From Gnomoniopsis sp. IMI 355080 (lineage: Eukaryota > Ascomycota > Sordariomycetes > Diaporthales > Gnomoniaceae): 30,803 nt of DNA. Both the position numbers and the translations under genes were made by a program. The notes under the pieces are model-generated. The model was not told the DNA's origin. It was given only the letters and a program-made list of their open reading frames with translations, and made no database searches. The number at the start of each line of letters is the position of its first letter. Position 1 is the stretch's first letter. Positions 1 to 11,263 of the stretch are shown piece after piece. Location of the stretch: contig JAPEVC010000320.1 of assembly GCA_027946555.1 (NCBI GenBank), positions 1 through 30,803 of the forward strand, given 5' to 3'.

Positions 1-2032
1 GTTTAGGCCCGGGGTGGAATGAGGCATTGGACTTTGCTAGGCGCCAACATTGGTGACGATAGCGACCTGGGGGCGGGGGAGGCGGAATATACGTACAGCA
101 CAGTGAACGAGATCGAACTCGATGGAAGGTTTGCAGATGGGTGGGAGGCAACTGATTCTTAGTTGTTTAGGTAGGAATTTGTATAGTCACAAAAGACACT
201 TGTTCGCATGTACCTCAACTCGACTCAGCTTGACACTTGTCTTCGCTTTGTTACCTGGGCAGGTGAGGTTGACCAAAAGGAAGGTTGAAGAGAGGAGAGG
301 GAGCTGAGTGAGCAAGAGGGGGGAAAGGAAGGAGGAAAAGGGTCCTTGTGATCTCCAGGTTGGGGTAAGACGTACCCAGCTTGCCAGCCTGGATCTGCAC
401 AGATAGTGTTGGTGCTTTTTGGTGCTGGTGTGCCCTGTACGTACTATGTAGTAGCCGACGAACGCCGAGGGTGTACGTTCTACGCAGCACTGCAGTGAGT
501 GAGCCTTACCAGGAGACAGCATCGGCGACGGCCCCTAATAATGTTGAGTTGACCAGGTAGGCGCACCTGACACAGCATAATCGATGCGGCCAAGCTCGAT
601 GATTGGCGATGGTGGGCGAGGAGCTTCGTCACCACACGTGCATCTAATAAGACCGAGTGCTGGTGCCTCAGCATACTGTTCACGTAGGAGAAGGAGGCAT
701 CCATAACATCATACACATCATACGTGTATACCACTGTACTTGCAATGTCCTATACATCCAGGTACCTTCAATTGTAGCTCTGTACTAACAATTCCCGCCT
801 GCGGTCTATACATGGCAGTCATATCGAACACGGCCGCACGGTACGTACACAGTCGGTACATATACCTCTTCTTCCTCCTCCTCCTCCACAACGTCTTGTC
901 TCCCTCCCGTCCCATGGCGTGATGATTATGAGGCTCAGGGCATACTGGCTTAGAACCTCATGGCATGCTCGGGAAGGAGGCGACTAACGTCAGAATCCCC
1001 GTAGCCCATGGCTAGTACCCAATGGTAGCGGTTTCATCGTCAACTGGATCCCCACCAACAAACATCATGCGCTTTCATCACCGCTGGGAACGTCGGCGTC
1101 TTGACTTTGACTGGACGTCAGCATGGCTGCCTTGCCATGGACGGGAACCTTCTTTCCAACAAGATTTGCCCCCCTAAAGGTTATTTACTAGTACAGCCTC
1201 GTCAAGCACAATCATGGCGCCCATCATGGCCCTTTGCCCAGACCTTTCTCACCCACCCACGCTTCTATTTGTCCGAGCCATGCTGACGCTGACGACTCAG
1301 TATGTGACCACCTGCTACCCTCTTCCAACTCAACTCTGATCAAAGACCTTGCCCCATGCAGCCTCGTGGCCTGGTGCCTGGGCCGGACTAGGCGTGATTG
1401 AATGTAAATGCACAGGCGCTTGGCTGGCTTTGGGCTTAGGATGCCGACGAACCACTGCTAACCCCTGCCATTTCTGGTTCGCGAGGCTTGTGATGCCTCC
1501 TCCTATATGATGAATTCAATATGTTCGTTCCTCAAGTCAATCTTTAGCATAATGCCCAACAGAACTGCAAAGAGCACTCGTCCCTCACATTTTACCCTTT
1601 TCTTACTAAGTCACGTCCTGTTTGACACCACTTTCACGAACGCAGCGGTTTAGTGAAGAATTGCTAGTTGCTGAAGTGTTGAACAGCTCCGGATGCGGAC
1701 TTTGGGTGCACGAGCATTAGCTGAGTCCGTGACAGTCGAGGCATCATTTTCTTACTGCATATGAGGCTGTTCACAGCATGCGGTCTCGCTGGCTCCTGCG
1801 CTCCATCAAGAACACCCAGGCATGTCTAATTATAGAAATAGTACGATGTTGTTGGAGGAGGCTGCGATGCTCTTCCCAACAGAGACACCGTTGGCTCCTT
1901 ACAATGGCTCTCGCTGTGCAGAACAAGATAATCTATCCGGCACAGCGTTCAAGGGCAGAATAGGTTGTCATGCACATCACATTACACTTGGCCTCGAGCA
2001 CTACCTAGGTAGACACTGCATGTAACGTGCTT
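1..2032. other. intergenic region without convincing gene
   Basis: I see no coding sequence here. The open frames on both strands are short (60-111 codons), overlap each other in several frames and show no recognisable domain. The stretch near 870-892 is a CT/TCC-rich run. A perfect 12-base palindrome, CTACCTAGGTAG, lies at 2001-2012 just beyond the 3' end of the CofD-like gene. The right end probably contains the 3' untranslated region of that gene, which is on the minus strand. The left edge may hold untranslated or promoter sequence of a gene outside the window, but nothing in the bases decides this. Confidence 0.6.
2001..2012. repeat. perfect palindrome containing CCTAGG
   Basis: CTACCTAGGTAG is its own reverse complement. 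It lies 21 bases beyond the CofD-like stop codon. Related TACCTAGGTA-type strings recur in most intergenic stretches of this window. Confidence 0.9.
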
Positions 2033-3621
2033 CTATTGCCGACCGATAATCTCCTCCAAGGCCTCAATCAGAGGCCCCTCTTCATATCTCACCATCCTCT
2101 TCCGTCCCTCACCCGTCACCATCCCTTTTACTCCCACACACTGAATTCCCAGCCTTTCCAAATCCCCAACATCCACCTTCGGCATCATCACACCCAGATC
2201 ACCGCCGCCTGCGAGCCCCCCAGCCTCCGCGCCCTTCAAATACACCAGGTGGCTCACGTACCGCCTCACCTCCTCCTCTCTCACCTCCCTAAAGTCTGTC
2301 TGGCTCTCCTTCGCTGCCCTTGCTACCGCCCGTACAAAATCCACTGCCGTCATCGGCCTATTTGCAGGCCCCGTCTCGCGATCCACTCTTGCATTGAGTA
2401 TCAGCACCTTTGTCCGCACCCTCCCAATCGCGACGCCCACGCCCCGCAAAATCAGCGATGGAATGATGCTCGTGTACAAACTGCCAATGCTATACACTAC
2501 CGCATCGCTCGCCTCGATTGCAGCCAGCACCTTGGCGTTCGCCACGGGCCAAATCTCGTGACCGTAGGGGTTAATATACCACACGCGCTCAATCCGCGCG
2601 GGCAAGTCCTCCTCGTCGTCCTTGGAGAAGGCGTGGTGGCCGCGCAACACGGGCAGAGAGCCGGGCAGGTTGGCGTCCTCGACGCGGTCGAGGTCGTGGT
2701 GCGGGTTGCCGGATGGGTGGAAGGTGGCGTCTGGCACGGCGGTGGGGCCAGACGGGTGCGAGATGGCGACCTGTCCGGCGAGAATGGTGGCGTCGGTGAG
2801 GCCCGCCGAGATGTGGTGCGTGAAGTTGGAGTTGATGGCGGGGAGGACGCTGGTGGTTTCCGGGATGGCGCAAATTATGGAGAGCAGGTAGATAGCAGAT
2901 TCGAACGAACCGGAGAAGAGGCGAGCGCTTCACATAATCCGTCCGCTGTCAATAGTCACTCAGTCCACAGTCATAAGCCAGACTCACCCCGTCAAGAACA
3001 AATTGCCCACACTAGCCTCGGCAAAATTGAACACGCTCGTCGGGCGATTCCTCTTCACAATCTCCAGATTTAGCGTGTTAAACACACTCCGAATCAGTTC
3101 CCGTTTCTGGCTTGAAATAAAAGTCCACAGAATATGCCGCGCCTCAACAATGTCTAGCCACTCGGAGCGCGCCTTCATGGGGTCCACAGAGAGGCGATGC
3201 TCGAACAGCGTCTTGAGTGCCGTGCGCTCCTCGTCGCCATTGTGGTTAGGGATGAGGCGGACAAGACGGCCTTTTTCAACCCCGTTAGTAGTCTCCGCTG
3301 GCCCAAGTCCTCTTATAGATACATTGTAGACGTGTACTCACTGCGCACATCACCAACACCTTTGCCAATATTAGCGCACACGTTCAAACAGCTGTGGAGG
3401 GGGGGGGGGAGGCGCGTACTTGGCCCGCCGAACACGCGAATCAGCTCCGACGAGCTGCCGCCGTTATCACTAATGGGTATGATATACCGCAGCGGACAGT
3501 TTCTCTTTGCTACAATCTGGTCAAATACATCCACCAGGAAGTTGGCGGCGGTGCCGCCTGAGAAAACAGAGATGCCACTACGCAATTGGGGTGTGGGGGA
3601 CGGCTGTGGGGTGTTCGCCAT
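2033..3621 (-). CDS. CofD/YvcK-like (UPF0052) family protein, four exons
   Basis: Model: exon 1 3621-3420, exon 2 3359-3342, exon 3 3270-2988, exon 4 2927-2033, giving 465 aa. The N-terminal region carries the family's glycine-rich signature VFSGGTAANFLVDVF (about residues 19-33), followed by ISDNGGSSSELIRVFGGP, and across the splices SVGDVRSRLVRLIP. Later come GNLFLTGARLFSG and, in the C-terminal part, VVYSIGSLYTSIIPSLILRGVG. These match the CofD/YvcK fold. Bacterial YvcK is linked to carbon metabolism and cell-wall growth; CofD is a 2-phospho-L-lactate transferase in F420 synthesis. The fungal members are, as far as I know, uncharacterised, and no F420 genes are nearby, so substrate and role are unknown. 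Exon 2 is only 18 nt; without it the conserved GDVRS block is lost. Intron 2 has a TACTAAC branch site, and intron 1 holds a run of 11 C on the sense strand. The start ATG at 3621 is the first in frame. The long plus-strand open frame opposite exons 3-4 is a GC-driven shadow. Confidence 0.9.
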
Positions 3622-5107
3622 CTTCCCGTCCTGGTTGCGTCGATTGGCGTTGGTGGGAGTACCTAGTCAGGTGAAGCATGAATTTCTATGCTTTACTGAG
3701 GTCTCAATCAGGGACTCAAAGAATTTGTATGTTGTTATTAAACACTGGTCGTCAGGGGTTAATGTCGTTCCTTTTGCGGGAAGGCACTGCGAGACTGAGC
3801 AGCCCATCCCCCCAGGTTGCTTAGGTGTACCTAGGTAGGCTCAGCGGCAACGTGGCCAGATCAGCACAATCCACGACATATTCACAGGGGAAGTGGCAAT
3901 TGTACAGTATATGCCACTAAATAATGACTCCTCTCAGATGCTTCGGGTCCGGGTTATATTGCCTTATTGCTTCGCAGATTATCGATGTCGTTTATCCCAC
4001 AAGGTGGCCACATGCATACCCCAGTTTTACCTCTAGAGCCATCTGCCATTCATCATCTCCTTACAAGCTACTTTGCATCCACCTACTTCACTGGCTCTCT
4101 CCCTTTACGTGGATCAGCTCACGGTGGTAAGTGACAGTTTGATGACTTCCATGCCCTTTAGCCAAGTCTATATACAAGCCAGAGTTTAGCTCTGGTCCTC
4201 CGCTTCACATCGAGACCTGTCCAGTAACATCCCATCACTCCCTTTGATATAGTATCTCAGCTAGCTCCCGTCTCTTTTCTGTCACTGCTGTCCCAACCCG
4301 GTTCGAATCACCCTCCCTCCATCAAAATGAGCGTCATCCATATAGCTAACATATAGCTAAGAGCAACAAGACTTCCGGCTACCAGTGTACTGCCTATACT
4401 GCCACCATCAACTTGGCCTCCAAACCTGTCCACTCACAAAAACGCATTCCGTACCCAATCACGGCGCGTAAAGAAGACCTGGGAAGAAGTAATCATGAAA
4501 CAGCCACGCTTATAAACCAGTCCGTACAGAAACAACCAAAGAATGCTACGTCAGACGATGGTGATAGAAGAAACCACCAGAACGCCTGTCCTGCGACTTT
4601 CCGGCCGGCCTCCTTTTTTTGCATGAAGACCGGGTTCGGAACCACGTCATCACGAGTAACGCCGAGCAAGAATAAGGGGAACACAACAGAAATCAACACA
4701 ACGGGCCCGAGGCGGGGTGAGCCTGGAAGGTAGGAATCCAAAGGACAATGTTTTTCTTCCAACAAAATGTAGGTTTAAGAGTAGCCCGCCAAACAGAGAA
4801 ACCAGCGCCCATCCCCAACAAAACATGTCTTAGTCCCGCCAGCCCCATTGAAGACCCTATACTTTTCCCCCGTCCGATGGGTCTAGCCAGCTCAATGCTA
4901 GTCAAACCCAATAATAGGCAAATCCATGTGAGCAATAGCCAAGTCCAGGTCCAAACGTTCTACTTCGGCAAGTAAAGTCCAAGAGGGTTACGAAGTGTTG
5001 AGTCGGTGTGCAAAGGATGTTTAATAGGTATTGGCGGAGAGCGCCACAGCTTTGTTGTTGGAGTTGGGTCTGATGACCAATTAGATTGCAAAGCATGAGC
5101 CAATTTC
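3622..5107. other. intergenic region: CofD-like promoter and Btz gene 3' side
   Basis: This stretch should hold the promoter and 5' leader of the CofD-like gene at its left end and the 3' untranslated region of the Btz-domain gene at its right end, both genes being on the minus strand. A TACCTAGGTA palindrome sits at 3828-3837. A few open frames exist (for example 3924-4130 on plus, and hydrophobic-looking minus frames between 4493 and 5096). They lack ATG starts or are not continuous, and I recognise no family. The string GGTTCGAATCA at 4310-4320 resembles a tRNA B box, but the flanking bases cannot form a T-arm. Confidence 0.55.
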
Positions 5108-7370
5108 CTAGTATGGAGGCATGCCCGGTGGAGCTTGGTTGTAATAGTAACCCTCAGGTGCAGGCGACATGCCCATTGCCATATTGGGTGCGTATCCAGA
5201 CGTGTTGTAGGCTGGGTATGTAGGATACGTGGGTATTTGTGCTGCGTCGTAAAAATAGACTGTGCCGTTCACATCCTGAGCCACTAACGTCGACGGACCA
5301 CCACTTTGGTCACTGGTCGGAGGGGGAGGAGCTTGTCCTTGGCCACTATGGTTGTAGTTCACTCCGTGTGTTTGTTGAGCTCCGGGATAGAATGGGGGAG
5401 CAGCCGCTGAGGGAGTCATGTTGTTACCGTACTGCGGAGGGTAGTAATAGCCTGACTGGGGTGGCATCATTTGATAACTTTGGTTGTAATAACCAGGTTG
5501 AGGCGGAGGCTGAGAGTAAACTGAGGGTTGGAAGGGTGCAGCATGGATCGCTCTCTCGGGGATCTGCGAAAGGGGTGTGCCGGTAGATGCCTGCGAGGGA
5601 TAAGACTGACTGCGCGCATGCGCATCCTGCGACAGACTGTTGGCCACCTGCGGCGGCACCTGCTGATGGAAAGCTTGCTGGTATTGTTGGGCCGTAGTCT
5701 CTTGCTGCGTGGGTGATTCAATGTTCTGGAGAGACACAGTCTTCTGCGGTCGAGGCTGATGCATAGGGATCGCGGAGCCAGGACGAGTCTCCTGAAAAAT
5801 TGGTTTTTGGGGAAGAGGGTGTGTTTGAGGCTGGGGGAGGTCATTGATCGAGGCTCGGTTCGCCTCGGACTGCTCCTGCTGCGCCTCGGACTGCTGCTCA
5901 GATCCTGGTGTATCGAATGCTGCAATATCGACGGGCGGTGGAGGCGGCGGAAGGAACGCTGGAGGTGGCCCATGCATCTGCATGGGCATCTGAGGTTGAA
6001 CCAGGGGCGGAAGTCGCACGATGGGCCTGGACATGGCGGAGCCTGTCGGCGAGATGAAGTCGGCTGGAGCTATGGATGAACGCCGGCTCATACCTCCCAA
6101 GCTTGGAGTATATACACTTCCATAGTAGCTACCGCCGTAGACACTGGTTCGCCGAGAGTATCCACCAACAGATCCAAAGCCTGCCCGAGATTTGCCACGG
6201 ACACGCTGCTGGTTAGGACGCATAGCCCTGGGAATGAAGATGAACGACCGGTCAACAGCAGGAAATATGTAGCGAGGGGGATTGTCTGGCAAAGAGATCC
6301 GCACAGGCTTGTCGCGTCGGAGGGGGGGCCGATGGTCAGGCAGCTTGGTGTACCGCTTCATCGGGATTCCGGAAAACGACTTAGGCTCCTTCAGTCCTGG
6401 GAAAAAGACGCGAATTTCGACATTCCCAAGAGCCTTCTCTGTCGATAGTGTTCTATTGATCGGAGTGTCGCTTGGAGGGCAAGTGGGGATATGTCCATCT
6501 CCGTTAGGAAGGCCTTCGGGAGGCTGGATCGACTGTCGTGGTGGTCGCACTGGCATAGGCTGAGCAACAACCTCGTGCATGTCGTGTGCCCATGGGGCAC
6601 TGATGGTCGGGTCGAGTAATTTAGGTTGGAATTGGTTGCTACTACAGTCAGTCGAGTCGTCCAGTATGTCGTCAGGGGCGGATGGGAAGGGATTATGTAT
6701 GCACATACTTAACCGGTGCGAAGGGGCCTCCAAAAGCACCACGGCCCCCTCCTCGTCCGCCTCTCATGGCCCCTCTTCCAAAGGGACGGAAACCATTCGC
6801 AGCAGGACCAGCGTGACGGTGATCATGCATGAAGAATGCTCCCCTGTTTGGCACGAAAGCGGGATCCTCGTCTCTCTTCTTCCGGTACTCTTCATGTTCC
6901 CGCCGTCTCCGCTCAAAGGGAGCTTCTTGGGACTGTATGGATGTAGAGCTCACAACCATTGGGCCAGTAGACTTGACCGGCGCCGATGCAGCATCCCCCT
7001 CTTTCACAGACTTGGCCCCGTCCGAGATTTTCAGCCCATTGAGTTGTGCCTCAGCTTCCACAACGCCCTGAGTGACCTGCCCGTCCGACTCTGTTACTCC
7101 AGGCGTTGCGCGATGACCACTGTGTTTGGCCGTCCCGCGATTCGAGGTCTTCTTGAGGACCGGGGACGTGGGTGAGGCCTCGTCGACATTGCTCGTGTCG
7201 CTATCATTGGCACGATCGTTGTCTTCGCTGATGACCGAGCCTTCTGTGACGGAGTCATCGTCGAGATGATCAAGTGTCTCGGGACCAGCCTCGTCATCAC
7301 CATCGTCGTCAACACGGCGTCGATGGCCGAGGGTCCTCCTGCTAATGCGTTTGGGAGGGGCGCCCGCCAT
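5108..7370 (-). CDS. Btz (CASC3/Barentsz) domain protein, exon junction complex
   Basis: Model: exon 1 7370-6709, intron 6708-6642 (donor GTATGT, acceptor TGTAG), exon 2 6641-5108, giving 731 aa. An alternative acceptor at 6638 removes one residue. After a basic start (residues 1-20) and a long acidic, Ser/Thr-rich region, residues about 151-200 read RRREHEEYRKKRDEDP, then AFVPNRGAFFMHDHR. This is the Btz/SELOR signature by which CASC3 grips eIF4AIII in the exon junction complex. An RGG-type stretch follows (about 200-215). Exon 2 encodes a long low-complexity tail rich in Pro, Gln and Tyr ending in a PPGMPPY-like segment, typical of proteins that partition into RNP granules. The expected role is in splicing-dependent mRNA marking, localisation and NMD; this is inferred from the domain, as fungal members are little studied. 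The ATG at 7370 (MAGAPP) is chosen; open frame continues upstream but without an earlier good start. Confidence 0.85.
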
Positions 7371-9692
7371 GTTGATTGTGGGGCCGGTTTGTCGATCGGG
7401 TTGGTTGAAGAAGGTTGCGGTTGCGGGCGACGAGCAAACAGCACCGCGAGCTGTATGTGCAGCGGGTCTATACGGTCTCGGTGGCCGACATGCGGCGTCC
7501 CGAGTCGACACCTTTGTCCTCGAGAGCTTTGCTTGACAACCTAGCAAGGGCCGTGCAGCTAATCAGGGTCGAGAACACCGCACTGCGGTGATGGCAGGGA
7601 ACGTATGGGCGTGGGAACGGGTGTTGGGAAAGCAATTCGAGCTCGCAGGGATGAAGCGGAGCGCACAAAGGCAATTAGTCAACGCGATAGCTCCGGCACG
7701 ATTGACGGGTGCTGGAACAGACGGTTGAGGGGTGTCGTTGTCGACGAAAGGACTAGTGGGCTCCGCTTGTCGACCTTTGTAGCAGTCCGGCAGAGCAAGA
7801 TGGGGGGATTGAGGAGGCAAAAGGTCGGAGTCGAGTGTTGAGGGTCCTAGTCGAACTGGCTAGAAAAGAGTCAAAGGCGAGTTAACGCTTTGAAACTTAT
7901 TTGAGACTGGCAGAGCCAAGAGGAGCAAGTAGCTGCTGGCCAAGCTCTCAATGACGAGCGAGTTCCGTAGACCTCAGAGCACAACACCAGCCCAGCGACC
8001 GGGTTCCGACTGCGAGGAGGTGCAGGTTGCTCGTCGACGGCGGTGACGGATGATGGGCGATGGGGGAATTCGCGACGGTGTCGGGTGGGGAAGAGGAGCC
8101 TTGGGTTGCAAACGGTGTTGACCTTCTAGATGGTGTTTGTGTTGGCTGCAGCTGCTGGGGCTGGGTTGGGCCGGGCTGGGTTGGCGTCAATGTGATGACG
8201 GTGGCGGGAAACGACCCCCCCCCCCCAAAGCAGCCCCTGCACTTAGGTACTGATAGTGTCGTATTCGCCCGCCAGCACTGAAGATCAATTACCCCTGGCC
8301 CCGGGCTTGCAAGAACGTTCAGTGCCAACCAAGCAGCGCCAAGCGCACTGCAAATTGGCCTGTGGAATGGCCCCGGAAAGATTGGTTCAGCGGTCCGGGA
8401 AAGATCAGCATGCTGGACACAGACGAAAAGGTCTAGGCCCTTCAAGCACCCAGCTGTCAAACTGGTCTGTGCACATCTTGCAACCTTGGTTGACATATCA
8501 CCGGCGACATGTACAGCTTCAGCCTCAAATCATGCCTACTACTATGTATGTAATATACTACCGGTATAGCGGAGAATGCCGTCCTCTCCAAACGCCAACT
8601 GCGATCCACTCGCCCAAGAACAGCACTTTTGATCATCTTCCCCTGAAAAGCCGCCCTCTGCTCAATTGAGTAGACAGAGAGCTGCATCTTGCCGCAGCGA
8701 GTCAGTGGTGGTATCGCGTCCCTTCTACACTCGTCATCTAGAGACACCCATTCGGAGCTTGACAAGCTGCCATACATGAGCCTGCACCTCGCTCACCCTG
8801 CAAGTTATTCTTTCTGCTTGAACAGGGATTCACCCACCCGCAATCTCGATGCTCTCGATATGCATAGTCCGGGCGGACAAGCACTCACCATGCCGATCGA
8901 CCGACGTGCACCACGGAAACATCTAGTCAGACGGTTCAGACTGCTCTTGCCGAATCTGCATTACACCACTAGCACGGGTGTATGTTGCGCCTGGTATTTC
9001 GGGAATTATAGTGTTATCCCCAAGGCTTGTGCTCATTAGAGTTCATGGCAGATCGATCTTATCAAGACCACTCATGAGACCTCACTTACACCAAGGCGTG
9101 GCATGCAACTACAGTGTATTGGCCGTCAAATGTCTACGTGGGTGTACTATAAGGTGTTCTAAGTCTCGAACATTCCTAGGGGTGGAAGTGTATTTGGAAA
9201 TATATAAGAATTCATGCCGACGCCACATCAGAAGTCTTACTCATACCACTGGAGTATGCACTTGCCTAGGTACGTATGCATATCAGAGTGGTTTTCCAGC
9301 TTTGAAGCTATGCAATTTCATAATACCAAGATCATCTTCGAAAACAAAAGTGGTCGTTCAAACATATATCCTGATATGAGTAATGGCAACTCTGGAGCTC
9401 TTTTCGATCACGTTCACTGGAAATTCACGACTGAGGTTCTTTCAGCAGTAATCCAGCAAAGCAACATTTCATAGAAAAAGTTGTATTAAGAGGGTAAGCT
9501 AATCTGGGACAATTCTCAACTTGCGTATGTTCCCTGTTTGGACATCCGCAGCAGTGCTCATCACGGGCCTGGGATCAAGTTCATCTGAAAAAAAAAAAAA
9601 GAAAGCAACCTGTTGCCACCGTGCTCATAATCCGTAAACATCCTTGTCAAAAGAATTCCAATCATCCTCCTGCTCCGTTCTCACAAGCTCAC
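7371..9692. other. intergenic region: Btz gene promoter side and protease 3' side
   Basis: No gene is supported in this 2.3 kb. It should contain the promoter and leader of the Btz-domain gene (left) and the 3' untranslated region of the aspartic protease (right). A 182-codon minus-strand open frame at 7948-8496 starts with ATG but has no recognisable domain. Its Pro/Ser/Thr-rich end runs through a 12-C homopolymer (8215-8226), so I treat it as chance. A 13-A run lies at 9588-9600. CCTAGGTACG occurs at 9265-9274. Confidence 0.55.
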
Positions 9693-11077
9693 TTACGAGC
9701 TGGTTGGGTCAAGGTTCTGAGTCTTCTCAATCTTGGGAACAAGACCGAGACGGGTGTTGCCCTGGTCCCAGATAACGTAGACGCTCTTCAAGAAGACGTC
9801 ACCTAGGATGTCGAAGGGGTTGTCTCCACGAGATTGCACACCACCATACCAATATCCCTCCGAGGCAACAGTGAACGCAAGGTCTTCCGGCTGAATCGTG
9901 AACTGGTTGTCGCCAACAGCCACGCTCAATGTTGGGAGCTGGTCAGCGGTCACAGAAGTGGGGAACAAGTAACCCTGCTGTTGCTCATCGTACTTGGATC
10001 CGGGGATTTGCTTGTAAAGAGCTTCTACTACCTCGTCGGACACGAGTGCGAGGGTGGTACCAGTATCTGCGATAGCCTTGTTACCGGATTGGGTAATCGT
10101 CTTACCAGCAATCTCGGTGGTGGCAGAGTCAAACATCCAGAAGCCCTGAGAGTTGTCAATGTCTGCGTACTTGATGGTGTTGCTGCCAACCAGATCGGTA
10201 TCGATGTATCCGAAGGTGTAGAAGGACTTGGCGTTATCGTCGCGGGACGAGTAGAACGCAGAAGTGAAGAGCTGAGCGTCTGTGGGGATATCGCCTTGGG
10301 AGATCATGTTGGCGACGGGAGTGTTCTGGGGATCAGCCTGACCGCTCTTGGTAACCGTGTTGATGGTTGGGAAAGCGAGGCCGAGCAGTCCGTCACCGGT
10401 ACCAGAGATGAACTGGTCAGCGGCAGTCTTGGCCAGTTCGACAGCCTGGTTCTCAACCGTGACGCCACCGATGTTGACGGTATCAGTGCCGACGTCGCCA
10501 GAGGCAGAGCTGCCATCGCCGTACGAGATCTTCCAGGTCAGCCCATCAGAGGCCTTCCAGGTGGAGGACTTGGAGGGATCGAAAACGGTGTGACCGCTCT
10601 GATCCTTCGTAGGAAGTTCAGTAGAGAAGACCTAGAGCTGTGTTAGTAACCGTCAACAAGTCCTTTATTCCATACGGAATAGTCACTTACCCAAAGGTCA
10701 GATGAGCCGGTGTCGAAGTCGAGCTTCAGGGTTTGGGCAGGGGTGCCGATCTCGACCTCACACAGGTACTCGGAGTCGTTCTGCTGGTCCTCGGCGGTGA
10801 CCTCACCAGTCTGACCGTCGGCAGTGGCCTTGACCAACTTGTGCTCGTGGCGAATACGTCCGCCTCTGGCCACGTTGGAGTGGGCGAGGCCACGCTGGTG
10901 AATGCTGGTGGCGCGCTTGTATGGGCCAGGCTTTGTTGGCTGAAAGCCGAAGCGGTTCATGAGGTAGACGTAGGACTTGGTGCCATGACGCTTATAGTTT
11001 TGGTTGGGAATCGCGGGGACCTTCCTGAGGCCGAGCTTCTTCTTGAGCTCGGCTTGAGTTGCGAAGGCGGCATCCAT
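9693..11077 (-). CDS. pepsin-like (A1 family) aspartic protease without visible signal peptide
   Basis: Model: exon 1 11077-10691, intron 10690-10632 (donor GTAAGT, acceptor CTCTAG), exon 2 10631-9693, giving 441 aa. Both catalytic motifs are present: FDTGSSDLW with Asp122 (the intron falls directly after the Trp codon) and ADTGTTLAL with Asp318. The flap segment ISYGDGSSASGDVGTD and the motif FDILGDVFLKSVYVIWD near the end fit the aspergillopepsin/penicillopepsin/endothiapepsin group. The mature enzyme should begin near residue 83 (ATADGQTGEVTA), after a basic propeptide. Such proteases cleave at hydrophobic residues at acid pH and are normally secreted or vacuolar. Here the N-terminus (MDAAFATQAELKKKLG) is charged, with no hydrophobic core, and no upstream in-frame Met is seen. 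Either the protein is unusual in localisation or an upstream coding exon is missing from this model. The stop codon overlaps a perfect GTAAGTGAG donor, so an alternative C-terminus is possible. Confidence 0.93.
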
Positions 11078-11255
11078 GATTGCTTTTCTGGAAGCCAGGG
11101 TGACGGTGTGTTGAGTGATTGTGCGAAGGTTGGTAGTATGAGTGATGTTTTGTGGGCAACGACCTTTGGTTGTTGAGTCAAGACGAGTGGACGTGGAGAG
11201 GGATGGAGGAATTGAAAAGGAGCGAGAGGCAGACTTGCAACAGAAGGGAGGAGCG

Positions 11256-11263
11256 TCTTATAT
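11256..11263 (-). promoter_or_regulatory. candidate TATA box of aspartic protease gene
   Basis: The minus strand reads ATATAAGA here, about 180 bases before the protease ATG. The leader between them is rich in CA/TC on the sense strand, as fungal 5' untranslated regions often are. This is sequence resemblance and position only. Confidence 0.35.

Noticed and set aside
2027..3073. 348-codon plus-strand open frame
   Set aside because: It lies opposite exons 3-4 of the CofD-like gene and runs straight across its intron; its residues are biased (His, Pro, Arg, Gly) and match no family.
3924..4162. 68-codon plus frame ending at a GTAAGT
   Set aside because: The nearest acceptor would make a 37-base intron, too short, and the peptide resembles nothing.
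4240..4330. Possible tRNA around GGTTCGAATCA
   Set aside because: The bases flanking the B-box-like string cannot pair as a T-stem and there is no acceptor stem.
4493..5096. Hydrophobic minus-strand frames that looked like a small membrane protein
   Set aside because: The frames start with TTG or overlap in different frames; the only ATG there opens a nine-codon-scale ORF. More likely the 3' region of the Btz-domain gene.
7948..8496. 182-codon minus-strand open frame with an ATG
   Set aside because: No recognisable domain, it crosses a 12-C homopolymer that would be unstable in a coding sequence, and it overlaps another open frame; kept as non-coding.
9834..10646. 270-codon plus-strand open frame
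   Set aside because: It is the antisense shadow of the aspartic protease exon 2.
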